15,000 nt of DNA from Symbiobacteriaceae bacterium (GCA_009779515.1 WREE01000028.1:1-15000); one strand, 5' to 3'; shown: positions 1-9,044, counted from the first letter of the stretch. The notes: generated by a model not told the origin, from the letters alone. Numbers and translations: made by a program.

Positions 1-175
1 GCTTTTCGGTAAGAATACGTAAGTTAGCCCATAGATAGGGAGCGAACTCTTCCACTACGGTGGTTTCCCGCTTAAAGCCCACGGTGTCAGCGTTAGCCAT
101 ATTGTTGGAGATAACATCCACCCGCTGCTGCTGCACCAACATGCCTGCTGCTGCTGTGTATAAACCGCGTACCAC
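1..175 (-). CDS. Flagellar basal-body rod protein FlgF/FlgG family, N-terminal part only
   Basis: This is the first 58 codons of a flagellar rod/hook basal-body protein; the rest lies beyond the left edge. The translation opens VVRGLYTAAAGMLVQQQRVD and continues with NNMANADTVGFK (residues 24-35), the conserved N-terminal signature of the FlgB/C/F/G/E rod-hook family. These proteins are exported by the flagellar type III apparatus and build the rod that spans the envelope. The GTG start at 175-173 is chosen because an AGGGGG Shine-Dalgarno lies 8 nt upstream and the family's short N-terminus (xxRGLYTAxxGM) fits. It starts about 40 nt after the mbl stop, so the two are probably co-transcribed; in Bacillus the genes after mbl are flhO and flhP, both of this family. 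FlgF cannot be told from FlgG without the C-terminal part. Confidence 0.88.
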   Translation of the reverse strand, partial: MVRGLYTAAAGMLVQQQRVDVISNNMANADTVGFKRETTVVEEFAPYLWANLRILTEK

Positions 176-214
176 TGGCAGTACCCCCTATTTACCTGAA
201 CTTCCCTAAGCTCT

Positions 215-1246
215 TTACCACCTGCGCCTACTGCTGGTAAGATGCTTGGCTAAAGTGTTTAACGATTCTAAGGCGCGACCGGTGCCAATACCCACGCACT
301 CAATGGGGTTTTCGGCTACGTGGGTATGAATACCCGTCTCCTTCTCCATAAGGATATCCATGCCGTCCATAAGAGCACCACCGCCGGTGAGAATAATACC
401 CCGGTCCATAATATCGGCTGCCAGCTCCGGGGGGGTGCGCTCCAGCACCGATTTCACCAGGGTGACAATAGCCGAAATAGTCTCCTGCATAGCTTCCAAG
501 GTTTCCACCGAGTTGATGACAATGGTTTTAGGTAAGCCATTGATAAGGTCTCTGCCCCGCACCTCCAGCTCCACATTGCGGTTGCCTGGGTAAACGGTGC
601 CGGCTTTAATTTTAATTTCTTCGGCTGTGCGTTCCCCAATAAGCAGCTTATGCTCGTTACGCATATAACGGATAATGGCTTCGTCCATTTTATCGCCGGC
701 AATGCGTGCCGCCTCGGACAAAACTATACCCCCCAGGGAAATAACCGCTACATCAGTAGTCCCGCCGCCAATATCCACCACAATAGAGCCATTAGGTTTG
801 GCTATATCGATACCCGCTCCCAAAGCTGCCGCTAAAGGTTCTTCGATGAGAAAAGTTTGCCTGGCGCCAGCTTCCTCGGCGGACTCCATAACGGCTCTTT
901 GCTCCACCACCGTAATGCCGGAAGGCACCCCCACCATCACCCTGGGACCAAACAAAGGTGATGCTCCGCACACTTTACGGATAAAAGTGCGCAGCATTTG
1001 CATGGTAACTTCATAGTCGGCAATAACGCCGTCTCGCATAGGGCGGACAGCGATAATATTCCCCGGGGTGCGGCCGATCATCTGGCGCGCCTCTTCGCCT
1101 ATAGCTAAAGGCTTGCCTGTGTCTCGGTCTACGGCTACCACCGAAGGTTCATGTAGCACAATTCCTCTATTTTTGGCAAAGACCAACACTGTTGCCGTGC
1201 CTAGGTCGATGCCGATATCCATACCAAATCCGAACAGTTTATTCAC
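215..1246 (-). CDS. mbl: MreB/Mbl-type actin-like cell-shape protein
   Basis: This is a bacterial actin homologue that polymerises with ATP on the inner face of the membrane and guides the elongation machinery of the cell wall. With the GTG start at 1246 it has 343 residues, a normal family length. Actin-fold motifs are intact: phosphate-1 loop DIGIDLGTATVLV (about 10-22), connector EEPLAAALGAGI (about 135-146), phosphate-2 loop VDIGGGTTDVAV (about 157-168) and adenosine motif ILTGGGALMDGM (about 285-296). Linkage to a flagellar rod gene points to Mbl rather than the mreBCD-linked paralogue. The start is uncertain. ATG 1222 lacks a good ribosome site and drops the hydrophobic LFGFG segment that resembles family N-termini; GTG 1246 overlaps a GGGGG run; a CTG at 1237 has that run at ideal spacing. 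An in-frame GTG at 1324 would add residues with no family likeness. Confidence 0.93.
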   Translation of the reverse strand: MNKLFGFGMDIGIDLGTATVLVFAKNRGIVLHEPSVVAVDRDTGKPLAIGEEARQMIGRTPGNIIAVRPMRDGVIADYEVTMQMLRTFIRKVCGASPLFGPRVMVGVPSGITVVEQRAVMESAEEAGARQTFLIEEPLAAALGAGIDIAKPNGSIVVDIGGGTTDVAVISLGGIVLSEAARIAGDKMDEAIIRYMRNEHKLLIGERTAEEIKIKAGTVYPGNRNVELEVRGRDLINGLPKTIVINSVETLEAMQETISAIVTLVKSVLERTPPELAADIMDRGIILTGGGALMDGMDILMEKETGIHTHVAENPIECVGIGTGRALESLNTLAKHLTSSRRRW

Positions 1247-1335
1247 CCCCGCTAATTCACTTTGGCAGTTTCGCCACTCCTCCCCAAGATTCCTGCAAAA
1301 AAAATTCGGCTTGCCATAATTCACACCTGAAGTTT

Positions 1336-1362
1336 GAGGCTGAAGAGAAAGTCTTCGGCCTC
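1336..1362. other. Strong hairpin in the mbl upstream region
   Basis: The arms 1336-1346 (GAGGCTGAAGA) and 1352-1362 (TCTTCGGCCTC) pair over 11 bp with one G-T wobble around the loop GAAAG. No T-run follows on either strand, so it does not look like an intrinsic terminator. The right arm belongs to the dispersed repeat at 1351-1392. The left arm, extended by one base, is the exact reverse complement of CTCTTCAGCCTC at 5843-5854 in the second repeat copy, so the hairpin appears built from repeat modules in opposite orientations. Confidence 0.6.
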
Positions 1363-1392
1363 TCGCCTTCAGAGTGCGCTCTTCGGCGAATT
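1351..1392. repeat. Dispersed intergenic repeat, copy A
   Basis: This 42-nt stretch aligns without gaps to 5843-5884 with 36 of 42 identical bases; the core CCTCTCGCCTTCAG is fully shared. It can fold as TCGCC/GGCGA closing an inner AGAG-TGCG-CTCT stem. Both copies sit in non-coding DNA between genes. The family is unnamed to me; it may be a REP-like or small-RNA-like palindromic element. Confidence 0.65.
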
Positions 1393-1591
1393 AAGTTATG
1401 TTCTTGCAATTAAGCATATTTTGGATAATAATAATACCGGTTAACCCCCCTAGCCAGCTTTCCTCTCTGATAGATGGAGGTTACCTACTCCCAAGTACTT
1501 GATGAAAGCCTCGCCCGAGGGTTAAACTTTGAGATTTTTAGTCGTTTTTGTTATCTTTTTGTATTTTTTTCGCCACCCGAAAGATTCCCTC

Positions 1592-1620
1592 TTTCCATAT
1601 CTCTCATTATGGTGTATTAT
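1592..1620 (+). promoter_or_regulatory. Putative sigma-A promoter of the ABC exporter operon
   Basis: TTTCCA (1592-1597; 4 of 6 match to TTGACA) is followed after exactly 17 nt by TATTAT (1615-1620; 5 of 6 match to TATAAT). Transcription would begin near 1627, giving a leader of about 40 nt before the TTG start at 1666. That is too short for a leader peptide of the BmrB type known upstream of bmrCD in Bacillus. Prediction only. Confidence 0.5.
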
Positions 1621-1665
1621 GATGCAGTTAATTAAATAAGAACATATCAGAAAGGAGTGAGAGAT

Positions 1666-3429
1666 TTGGGGGCTATAACCCGAGAGTTCTTCCGGCGTAA
1701 TTGGCTGGGTTATGTCGTGGGCATAGCGGTCCTCATTCTTTCCACCACGCTCAACACCAGTATCCCCCGTTACATGGGATATGCGGTGGATTCCCTCAAG
1801 GCGGGCAGTGTCGATGTAGCTGCTGCTCGTACCTATGCTTTGACCATGGCTGGTATAGCCGTACTCGCCTTCATTAGTAGACTAATATGGCGTCTCCTGC
1901 TAATTGGCAATAGCCGCAGCATAGAATTCTATGTCCGGGAACAGTTCTTCCTTAAACTCCAGAGCTTGCCTCTGGCTTTCTACCACCGTAATAAAGTGGG
2001 AGATATCATCACCCGGGCAATTAGTGACATCCAAAACCTGCGCAACCTCTTCGGCAGTGCCATTGTCAGCATTGTCGATGCTGTCCTCATCACCTTCGTC
2101 TCTTTAGGCTTCATGGTCGAAAGCATGGATCCTATCACCACCGTGGTCGTCTTAGCTCCCCTTCCCATGGTGATGATCGTCCTGGCTTACATGCGCATTG
2201 CTCTCCGCAAACGCTTCGTCGCTGTGCAGCAAGCCCTCTCAGCTATCTCCGGTCACGTCCAGGAAAACACCATGGGTATCCGTATCCTGAAAGGGTTCGC
2301 CCAAGAGCGGGAAGAATCAGCCGAGTTCGCCGATCTTTCAGACAAAAAAACCGCTGCCGAACTGCACCGCACCCGCCTTTCAGCCTTGATGCAACCTGTC
2401 ACGCAGTTGGCCTTCGGCATCAGCTTCTCCGTCTTCATGGTCGTGGGTGCCCGTTTTGTCTCCGAAGGAACTATGGACTTGGGAACCTATGTGGCAGTTA
2501 ACGGCTATATCGGACTGATCATGCAGCCGGTGCGCATGGTCTCGCGTATCCTGGAAACTTGGCAGCAGGGAACCGCTTCGGTGGAGCGCTTAAACCTGGT
2601 CTTCGCCGAAGTTTGGGAAGAAGATGCTGGCACCGACCCTAACATCACCGACCTGGAACCAGTGGTGGAGATGAAAAACCTCAGCTTCTCCTACGATTTG
2701 GGACTCCCCCTGGTGCTGAAGGATGTCAATGTCACCCTTCCCAAAGGAAAAACCTTAGGCATTATGGGACCTACTGGCAGCGGCAAAAGCACCATTGCCA
2801 ATCTGCTGCTTAAGCTCTACCCAGCTCGTAAAAACACCCTCTTTGTGGGCGGTTACGACATCACCACCATCCCCAACCCCACCTTACGGGAGCATGTCGG
2901 TTACGTCCCTCAGGACGGCTTCCTCTTCTCCGATAATGTCTACGGTAATATTCGCTTCTACGCCCCCGGCACTACCGACGAAAGCGCCGAGGAGGCTGCC
3001 AAAATGGCTTGTATCTATAACGATATTGTCGATTTCCCCGAAGGGTTTGAAACTATCTGCGGCGAGCGGGGGGTCACCCTCTCCGGCGGGCAGAAGCAGC
3101 GCATCGCTATCGCCCGTGCCCTGGTTAAAAACCCTGATCTGGTTGTTTTAGACGACTGCCTCTCCGCCGTAGATACGAACACGGAAGCTGCTATCCTGGC
3201 GAACCTGAAAGTCTTCACCCAGGATCGCACCACCATTATCATTTCCCACCGCATCTCAACCCTTAAACATGCCGATGAAATAATCTTCTTAGAAGAAGGT
3301 GCCATTGTGGAACGTGGCACCCACGAGGAGCTGCTTGCCATGAACGGGCGTTACGCCGAACTGCAGCGGGAACAGCAGGCTCAGGAGAGCCGGAATGCCA
3401 TGGCAAGGGAGGTGGGTCTCATTGTCTGA
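1666..3429 (+). CDS. Heterodimeric ABC exporter, subunit 1 (degenerate-site NBD; BmrC/YheI-like)
   Basis: This half-transporter of 587 residues has a six-helix type IV exporter membrane domain (about 1-300) fused to a nucleotide-binding domain (about 335-570). It should pair with the next gene to export drugs, lipids or another hydrophobic substrate using ATP. Motifs, numbered from this start: Walker A GPTGSGKST (368-376), Q-loop Gln 416 in VPQDGFLFS, intact signature LSGGQ (472-476), Walker B LVVLDD with Asp 496, D-loop SAVD, and switch His 528. The residue after the Walker B Asp is Asp 497 instead of the catalytic Glu; this E-to-D change marks the degenerate subunit in pairs such as BmrCD and TM287/288. 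The TTG start at 1666 is preferred because AAAGGAG lies 8 nt upstream; the in-frame GTG at 1657 overlaps that site. The substrate cannot be read from sequence. Confidence 0.9.
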   Translation: MGAITREFFRRNWLGYVVGIAVLILSTTLNTSIPRYMGYAVDSLKAGSVDVAAARTYALTMAGIAVLAFISRLIWRLLLIGNSRSIEFYVREQFFLKLQSLPLAFYHRNKVGDIITRAISDIQNLRNLFGSAIVSIVDAVLITFVSLGFMVESMDPITTVVVLAPLPMVMIVLAYMRIALRKRFVAVQQALSAISGHVQENTMGIRILKGFAQEREESAEFADLSDKKTAAELHRTRLSALMQPVTQLAFGISFSVFMVVGARFVSEGTMDLGTYVAVNGYIGLIMQPVRMVSRILETWQQGTASVERLNLVFAEVWEEDAGTDPNITDLEPVVEMKNLSFSYDLGLPLVLKDVNVTLPKGKTLGIMGPTGSGKSTIANLLLKLYPARKNTLFVGGYDITTIPNPTLREHVGYVPQDGFLFSDNVYGNIRFYAPGTTDESAEEAAKMACIYNDIVDFPEGFETICGERGVTLSGGQKQRIAIARALVKNPDLVVLDDCLSAVDTNTEAAILANLKVFTQDRTTIIISHRISTLKHADEIIFLEEGAIVERGTHEELLAMNGRYAELQREQQAQESRNAMAREVGLIV

Positions 3430-3520
3430 GAGAGGAAGAGGCGATAACAACACCGGCAGAACGGAAGTCGGCACCCGGCGTGCCCAAAATGAGTATATCA
3501 TGGAGGGTAGCGGTGCTGTC

Positions 3521-5230
3521 ATGGGGCGGGTTCTGCGCTACTTCCTGCCGGTCTGGAAGCTCTTTGTCGCCGGTGTGCTACTGGCCATGATCTTAAATGT
3601 GTCCCAGATTATCCGACCCTACATTATTAAAGTGGTTATCGATAACTACCTGGGGGTCGGGCGCTTCGATTTCCGCGCTATTGCCCTCTTGGCCTTTTCC
3701 TATTTTGCTGCCATTATCATCTCTGGAACGGTCTCCTATATTGAAGCTCAAATTAACGCCTACCGTGGTCGCCTCATCGTTCATCGCATCCGCACCGAGC
3801 TTTTCGACCACGTGCAAAGCATGACCATGACCTTCTTCGATAACAACGCCAGCGGCTCCCTTTTAACGCGTATTATCAACGACGTGGAATCGTTAAACCA
3901 GTTCTATTCTTCCATAGTCGTCCACTTAGTCCAGGATATTGTCCTCATCATTGGCGTGGTCGGCACCATGCTTTCTCTCTCCCCCAAGCTAACTCTTACC
4001 TCAGCACTGATTGTCCCCCCGGTCTCCCTCTTCCTCATTTGGTACCGCCGCGCCGCTCGAGCTAACTATATCCAAATAAAAGCTAAGCTCTCCCAAGTTA
4101 ACGCTTACTTAGCCGAGAATATAAACGGTATGCGCCTGGTGCAAATCTTTAACCGCCAGAAGGAGAAGTTCGATCTTTTCCACCAACTGGGTAAAGAATA
4201 TTACGACTTTGGCTTCAAAGAGATTTGGCTCAACAGCCTTGGTCACCCCTTTATGAATATGCTGAACAATCTCACCGCCACCCTCTTTATCATCGCCTTC
4301 TCCCGAGACATCGAGCTGGGCGCCCTGGAAGTGGGTACACTTTACGCCTTTATCAGCTATATTCAACAAATCTTCAACCCCATCTCCAGCCTGGCTTCCG
4401 AGTTCAATTCCATCCAATCGGCTTTTGTCTCTGCCGAACGCATCTTTAGTATTATGGATAATCACTCCGATTTAGAAGATTTAGATGCCGGTGAAGTCAT
4501 CGACGAGTGCCAGGGGCGCATTGAGTTTAAGAATGTCTGGTTTGCTTACGTGGAAGATAACTGGGTGCTCAAAGATGTCTCCTTTGTTATTGAACCGGGG
4601 CAAACGGTGGGCTTTGTAGGCGCCACTGGTTCCGGCAAGTCCACCATTATCTCCCTTATCGCTCGCTTCTACACCGTGCAAAAGGGAGAAATACTCTTAG
4701 ACGGCAAGAATGTCAACGAACTCAACTTAACCTCCCTGCGTCGGAATATCGCCGTGGTCATGCAGGATGTCTTCCTCTTCTCAGGGGATATCTCTTCCAA
4801 CATTCGCCTCAACAACACGAATATTACCGACGAAGAGATCGTAACTGCCACCAAACTTATCGGCGCCGATCGCTTTGTGGAGTCCCTCCCCGACCATTAC
4901 CAACACCCGGTGATGGAACGTGGCGCCACCTTCTCCGCCGGTCAGCGGCAGCTTATCTCCTTTGCTCGCGCCATGGCTTTCCAGCCTAAGGTGTTGGTCT
5001 TAGATGAAGCTACTGCCAGTATCGATACGGAAACTGAGCTCCTCATCCAGGATGCCATGCGGGCTGCCTCCAAAGACCGCACTACCTTAATCATCGCCCA
5101 CCGCCTCTCCACCATTCGGGAAGCAGACCAAATTATCGTCCTCTCCCTGGGGGTTATCATCGAAAAGGGGACGCACGATGAACTTATTGCTTCCGGTGGC
5201 AGATACGCCGAACTGTATAAGCTAGCATAA
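3521..5230 (+). CDS. Heterodimeric ABC exporter, subunit 2 (BmrD/YheH-like)
   Basis: This is the partner half-transporter, 569 residues from the ATG at 3521: membrane domain about 1-310, then nucleotide-binding domain. Motifs by this numbering: Walker A GATGSGKST (367-375), Q-loop Gln 415, Walker B KVLVLDE with Asp 495 and intact catalytic Glu 496, and switch His 527. The ABC signature is FSAGQ (471-475) instead of LSGGQ. A variant signature here, with Asp for Glu in subunit 1, is what a heterodimer with one degenerate and one consensus ATP site requires. The start is uncertain: ATG 3521 has GGAGGG 13 nt upstream and gives a typical N-terminus (MGRVLRYFLPVWKLF), while ATG 3500 and ATG 3395 are in frame, the last overlapping subunit 1. 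About 90 nt separate the subunits with no terminator, consistent with one operon. Confidence 0.9.
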   Translation: MGRVLRYFLPVWKLFVAGVLLAMILNVSQIIRPYIIKVVIDNYLGVGRFDFRAIALLAFSYFAAIIISGTVSYIEAQINAYRGRLIVHRIRTELFDHVQSMTMTFFDNNASGSLLTRIINDVESLNQFYSSIVVHLVQDIVLIIGVVGTMLSLSPKLTLTSALIVPPVSLFLIWYRRAARANYIQIKAKLSQVNAYLAENINGMRLVQIFNRQKEKFDLFHQLGKEYYDFGFKEIWLNSLGHPFMNMLNNLTATLFIIAFSRDIELGALEVGTLYAFISYIQQIFNPISSLASEFNSIQSAFVSAERIFSIMDNHSDLEDLDAGEVIDECQGRIEFKNVWFAYVEDNWVLKDVSFVIEPGQTVGFVGATGSGKSTIISLIARFYTVQKGEILLDGKNVNELNLTSLRRNIAVVMQDVFLFSGDISSNIRLNNTNITDEEIVTATKLIGADRFVESLPDHYQHPVMERGATFSAGQRQLISFARAMAFQPKVLVLDEATASIDTETELLIQDAMRAASKDRTTLIIAHRLSTIREADQIIVLSLGVIIEKGTHDELIASGGRYAELYKLA

Positions 5231-5250
5231 TGCACAGGGGGTAACCATTC

Positions 5251-5748
<498 letters not shown>

Positions 5749-5777
5749 CCTAAAAACCATAATTTACTCACCCAAGA

Positions 5778-5822
5778 AGCCCCGCCAGCTTGAAGGTCTA
5801 ACCTTCAAGATTTGGCGGGGCT
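5778..5822. terminator. Long hairpin between convergent genes; possible bidirectional terminator
   Basis: Outer arms AGCCCCGCCA (5778-5787) and TGGCGGGGCT (5813-5822) pair perfectly, and inside them TTGAAGGT pairs with ACCTTCAA around a three-base loop, with a few unpaired bases between the two stems. It lies 30 nt after the poly-Asp gene and 73 nt beyond the end of the convergent minus-strand gene. Neither side has a good U-run (ATGTTT on the plus strand, TCTTGGG on the minus), so it may act with Rho or mainly protect mRNA 3' ends. Confidence 0.6.
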
Positions 5823-5842
5823 ATGTTTAAGCCGAAAACCAA

Positions 5843-5884
5843 CTCTTCAGCCTCTCGCCTTCAGCGTGCGCTCTGGAGCGAATT
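5843..5884. repeat. Dispersed intergenic repeat, copy B
   Basis: Second copy of the 42-nt element (36 of 42 identical to 1351-1392). It folds as TCGC(C)TTCAG with CTGGAGCGA, nine pairs with one bulged C and one G-T wobble, around an eight-base loop. It lies between the convergent-gene hairpin and the stop codon of the minus-strand gene at 5895. Confidence 0.65.
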
Positions 5885-5894
5885 TAGCAACAGC

Positions 5895-8800
5895 TTAAGG
5901 CACTATCGTCACCTGCTGGGCTACTTCGTCCCAGGCGAGAGAGGTCACGATAGGCTCAAAGGCGCGTAGAGGTACCATGGTATAACCAGCACCGTCCACA
6001 AAGGGGGCTACGCTAAGGGTATACTCCACCCCGTCTACCGTCATCAGAGGATTATCCACCTGCATCACCAGTTCGTGTCCATTCACCGTGGTAAGAATGC
6101 GTCTGGTATCTTCTTCATAATCCACCTTACCACCCATAACCGTTTGACACAGATAGCGGAAAGGAAGCATGGTTCGACCATCGTAGATCTGCGGTGGCAG
6201 GGGCGGCGCTTCTAATAGAGTTTCCCCACGCCATACCTGAGCCGAGCCAATCACCATGGTCACGATCTCCTCCTGACCAGGTGCCATGGGAGGTGTTCCC
6301 GGCGCTCCTGGCGGCTCTGTCGCTACCGGGGTAGTGACACCGGGCAGGCTGTAGACTATTTGCGCCCGTTCTTCGCTACGGTTACCCGCCTTATCGCTGG
6401 CAATAATTATGACATCGTTATTGCCCAAACTTAACCCTACCGACCCCTGCCACACCTGGGAGCTGCCGCTTAAAGAATGCCTGACTATGCCCAGGAAGAA
6501 AAAGTCCAGCTCCCCATCGTCGCTAAACTCTATCTGCAAGTTATAGGGGTTCTCGGTGGTGGTAATTCTCCCCTCGCTGGTGCCCATGACCCGTATAGTA
6601 GGTGGTGTGGTATCTCGCACCACAGCTACCCGGTGGGTAAAGCTGGAAGGAACTGAGCCGTTGTTGAGTAAAACATCATCCCGGTTGATAAAGAAGGTAT
6701 AGTCGTTTTCGTTGGTCACCCGCACCCGGAAAGAAGCCGTTCCGGTAGCATCGGTAATATTTTCCTCCGCGTTAGTGCTGGAGCGGATCATAATACCTTC
6801 CAGCGGAGTTCCCGTTGCCGCGAGGAGCCGCACCGCCACGGTCATCTCCGAGCCAAAGCGGAAGAGCGCCGGATCAGTTTCTACGGTAGGATTACGCACC
6901 GGTATGGCGATAGACGCATTATAGCTCCTGCCGTTCCAAAGGAAGTCCGCTGTCAGAAAGCTATCTCCCCCCTCCCGGGTAATCCGAGCGCAAACATCCC
7001 AGGAAAAAACGCTGCCGTTTTTGTTATCGTTGCCGTTGCTTTGGGGATTTCTAGTTACATAGTCGATATTTGACCCCCGCAAAGCAATAGTTCCCACCAT
7101 GGGAACCCCCGTAGCCGGATGGCTAAAGGTTAGCTCCAAATTCTCCCGGAAGCCACTGGTAAGCGCTGCCAGGCTGGCCTTCACCTGAGGGCCTCTCGCT
7201 TCCAGCTCCAACGGTTTCGCTGCCGAGCGGCCATCCAGACTCTCGGCGGTAATTTCCACTCGTGTCCAGGGGTTCACCCGCACCACATAAGCAGTGCCAT
7301 CCCAGGTAGCCTGGATAGGGGTTTCGTTATAATCTACGTAGGCCTGTACTTTGGTACCGGTACCGGTGAGAGCAGCCCCCCGCTGGTCGGTGACATTGAT
7401 TCTGAGGGTTACATCCTCCCCTGCCAACAAAGCCTCGTTGGCGGTGGAGATGGTATAATTGAAAGGGGCTTGCACTTTCAGCCAGGAGGAAAATTCTGCC
7501 AGCACTCTGCCATTAGCCGCTGTGGCTTCAATCCGCTGAAAGCCAGGGGTATTCCAGCTGGAGGTAATACTATACTCCCCTGCCTTACCGGTAGGGTTCA
7601 TCACCCCTACCCCAGGCAAATTCACCCGAGCGTTACTCACTGCTGCGCCTAGCTCATCGTATAGCTCCAAGTATAAGGTATCTTGGACCCCCAACTCTAA
7701 GCTCTCCTGGCTTAAACGCACTTCTGGCACCCTATGGCTAAAGGTGCGGCTCCAACTCCATTCTTCCGGTCGCCTGTCCAGCAGTTGCATATTTAACCCC
7801 AGGCTCCCTTCGCCGTTAACCCTGTAGGTAAAAGGCGGCAGGCGCAAAATAGGGTTGGCGCTGTTCTCCCACTTACGGCTGCTACCGTCAGGGAAGCTGG
7901 CTTGCATCCAGTACTGGGTTATCGCCCGATCGTTTTCGGTAACAAAGGAAAGCTCCACCTTATTTTCCCCAGCGTAGCTCAGGTAAGCTGGAGCGCCTAG
8001 CACATCGTTACTGTTTACCGATACTACCGGTATTTCTACCGTTTGCTGATAACGGTAGCCTTCGGTTAAGGCGGTGAGCTCTAACATACCCGAACCTTCA
8101 AAGATAATCTGCCCGCTTCTAAGGGTATTGGCGTTAAAAACCGCTCTCAGATAGTGAGTGTTATCATCGTCGTAAAAATCGTAATCCAAGGGAGTACCCA
8201 CCGAACTCACTCTTATAGGCACTCCATACAGCTCCACCAGCAGGGCGTTTCCTTCTTCTTCGAAACGCACCAGGTTCTCATTCACGTAAGCTGCCTTAAC
8301 ATCAATACTCTGGGGACGATCCGCCACCAAAGTTCCCGGCGCCACATAAAGGCGCGCCAGGGGGTTAGAGGCAACATCCCAGGCGACAATTTCTACATCC
8401 TCCACATAAAAGCGCAGGGCTTTACGCCCAGCGGTGGTGAGCTTTTCCAGGCGGATGGAAAAGTACCCCCCAGAGCTTAAGCTCTCCCCTTCCATAACAG
8501 CGCCGGTCACCGAAAACTTGGGACGCACGGAAACCGGATTGCCGTAAAAATCGGTGAGCCTACCGCCAATTTCCAGACGGGTATCTTCAATATGCGGGGT
8601 TTCGCTGCTCAGCCAATACTCCACATTGTAACGAACCGCAATCTCTTTGGTAGAGTTGGGGGTCATATTTTGCTGCCCACCGTTGACATAGTAAGTTAGG
8701 CGGTAGATCCCAATCTCCCAGGGGACAATTAAGTAAATGCTCACCCCACTGCTACCTGCCTGGCGTATGCTATACTCCCGGTTGTAGCCTCGGGGACCCT

Positions 8801-9026
8801 CCACCCGCACCATATACTCCGAACCATCCGGGAAAATATGCGTGTTAAAAAAGTAGATATAACAGGCCATATCGCTGTTGTTCGGGGAAGAGATAAACTC
8901 CTCACTGCTGGCGGTGGCACCCAGAAGGGTTACCGTATCTGCCGCCGCCAGGCAAGTTACCGGTGGCAGAGCAAAAACCAGTAAAAGAGCTAAGCAAATA
9001 AAAATGTAGCGAGTCTTGTTGCCCAT
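5895..9026 (-). CDS. Large secreted surface protein with Ig-like domains and C-terminal copper-amine-oxidase-like stalk domain
   Basis: This is a 1043-residue exported protein. Residues 1-29 form a Sec signal peptide (basic MGNKTR, hydrophobic core, likely cleavage after CLAAA); the Cys is not in a good lipobox. The body is beta-rich and Ig-like throughout, with Gly/Asn turns and few Cys. Near 804-892 is a domain opening DTTPPT and containing ASDKAGN, an extracellular Ig-like pattern. A Pro-rich linker (about 893-921) leads to a stalk domain (about 922-1043) with DGRTMLPFRYL, GGKVDYEEDTRRI and TMVPLRAF, the pattern usually annotated as 'copper amine oxidase N-terminal-like'. That domain is structural and does not imply amine oxidase activity; no catalytic domain is present. 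AGGAGG stands 9 nt before the ATG. The related gene at 9131-14101 lies upstream across a hairpin. Likely role: cell-surface or wall-associated scaffold; no ligand can be named. Confidence 0.85.
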   Translation of the reverse strand: MGNKTRYIFICLALLLVFALPPVTCLAAADTVTLLGATASSEEFISSPNNSDMACYIYFFNTHIFPDGSEYMVRVEGPRGYNREYSIRQAGSSGVSIYLIVPWEIGIYRLTYYVNGGQQNMTPNSTKEIAVRYNVEYWLSSETPHIEDTRLEIGGRLTDFYGNPVSVRPKFSVTGAVMEGESLSSGGYFSIRLEKLTTAGRKALRFYVEDVEIVAWDVASNPLARLYVAPGTLVADRPQSIDVKAAYVNENLVRFEEEGNALLVELYGVPIRVSSVGTPLDYDFYDDDNTHYLRAVFNANTLRSGQIIFEGSGMLELTALTEGYRYQQTVEIPVVSVNSNDVLGAPAYLSYAGENKVELSFVTENDRAITQYWMQASFPDGSSRKWENSANPILRLPPFTYRVNGEGSLGLNMQLLDRRPEEWSWSRTFSHRVPEVRLSQESLELGVQDTLYLELYDELGAAVSNARVNLPGVGVMNPTGKAGEYSITSSWNTPGFQRIEATAANGRVLAEFSSWLKVQAPFNYTISTANEALLAGEDVTLRINVTDQRGAALTGTGTKVQAYVDYNETPIQATWDGTAYVVRVNPWTRVEITAESLDGRSAAKPLELEARGPQVKASLAALTSGFRENLELTFSHPATGVPMVGTIALRGSNIDYVTRNPQSNGNDNKNGSVFSWDVCARITREGGDSFLTADFLWNGRSYNASIAIPVRNPTVETDPALFRFGSEMTVAVRLLAATGTPLEGIMIRSSTNAEENITDATGTASFRVRVTNENDYTFFINRDDVLLNNGSVPSSFTHRVAVVRDTTPPTIRVMGTSEGRITTTENPYNLQIEFSDDGELDFFFLGIVRHSLSGSSQVWQGSVGLSLGNNDVIIIASDKAGNRSEERAQIVYSLPGVTTPVATEPPGAPGTPPMAPGQEEIVTMVIGSAQVWRGETLLEAPPLPPQIYDGRTMLPFRYLCQTVMGGKVDYEEDTRRILTTVNGHELVMQVDNPLMTVDGVEYTLSVAPFVDGAGYTMVPLRAFEPIVTSLAWDEVAQQVTIVP

Positions 9027-9044
9027 AATATATATCCTCCTACC

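Larger units (their letters stand above)
1247..1665. other. Divergent intergenic region between mbl and the ABC exporter operon
   Basis: About 420 nt separate the minus-strand mbl start from the plus-strand exporter start. I see no convincing gene. It contains an 11-bp hairpin (1336-1362), one copy of a 42-nt dispersed repeat (1351-1392), a perfect 10-bp palindrome CAAGTACTTG at 1492-1501, a T-rich stretch on the plus strand (about 1535-1570) and a sigma-A-like promoter (1592-1620). No promoter for mbl could be picked out with confidence. I looked for known riboswitch cores around 1470-1520 and found no match I would defend. Confidence 0.7.

Noticed and set aside
1247..1324. N-terminal extension of mbl from the GTG at 1324
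   Set aside because: The extra residues do not resemble any MreB/Mbl N-terminus, and the stretch contains an upstream A/T run and an unrelated GGGGAGGAG motif.
1460..1560. Possible riboswitch or attenuator upstream of the exporter
   Set aside because: There is local symmetry (CCTC-GCCC-GAGG) and later T-rich DNA, but no recognised aptamer core, and the T-run is about 20 nt from the weak stem.
5895..6270. Copper amine oxidase enzyme
   Set aside because: Only the N-terminal-like stalk domain is present; there is no catalytic beta-sandwich or topaquinone tyrosine motif, so no enzymatic activity is claimed.
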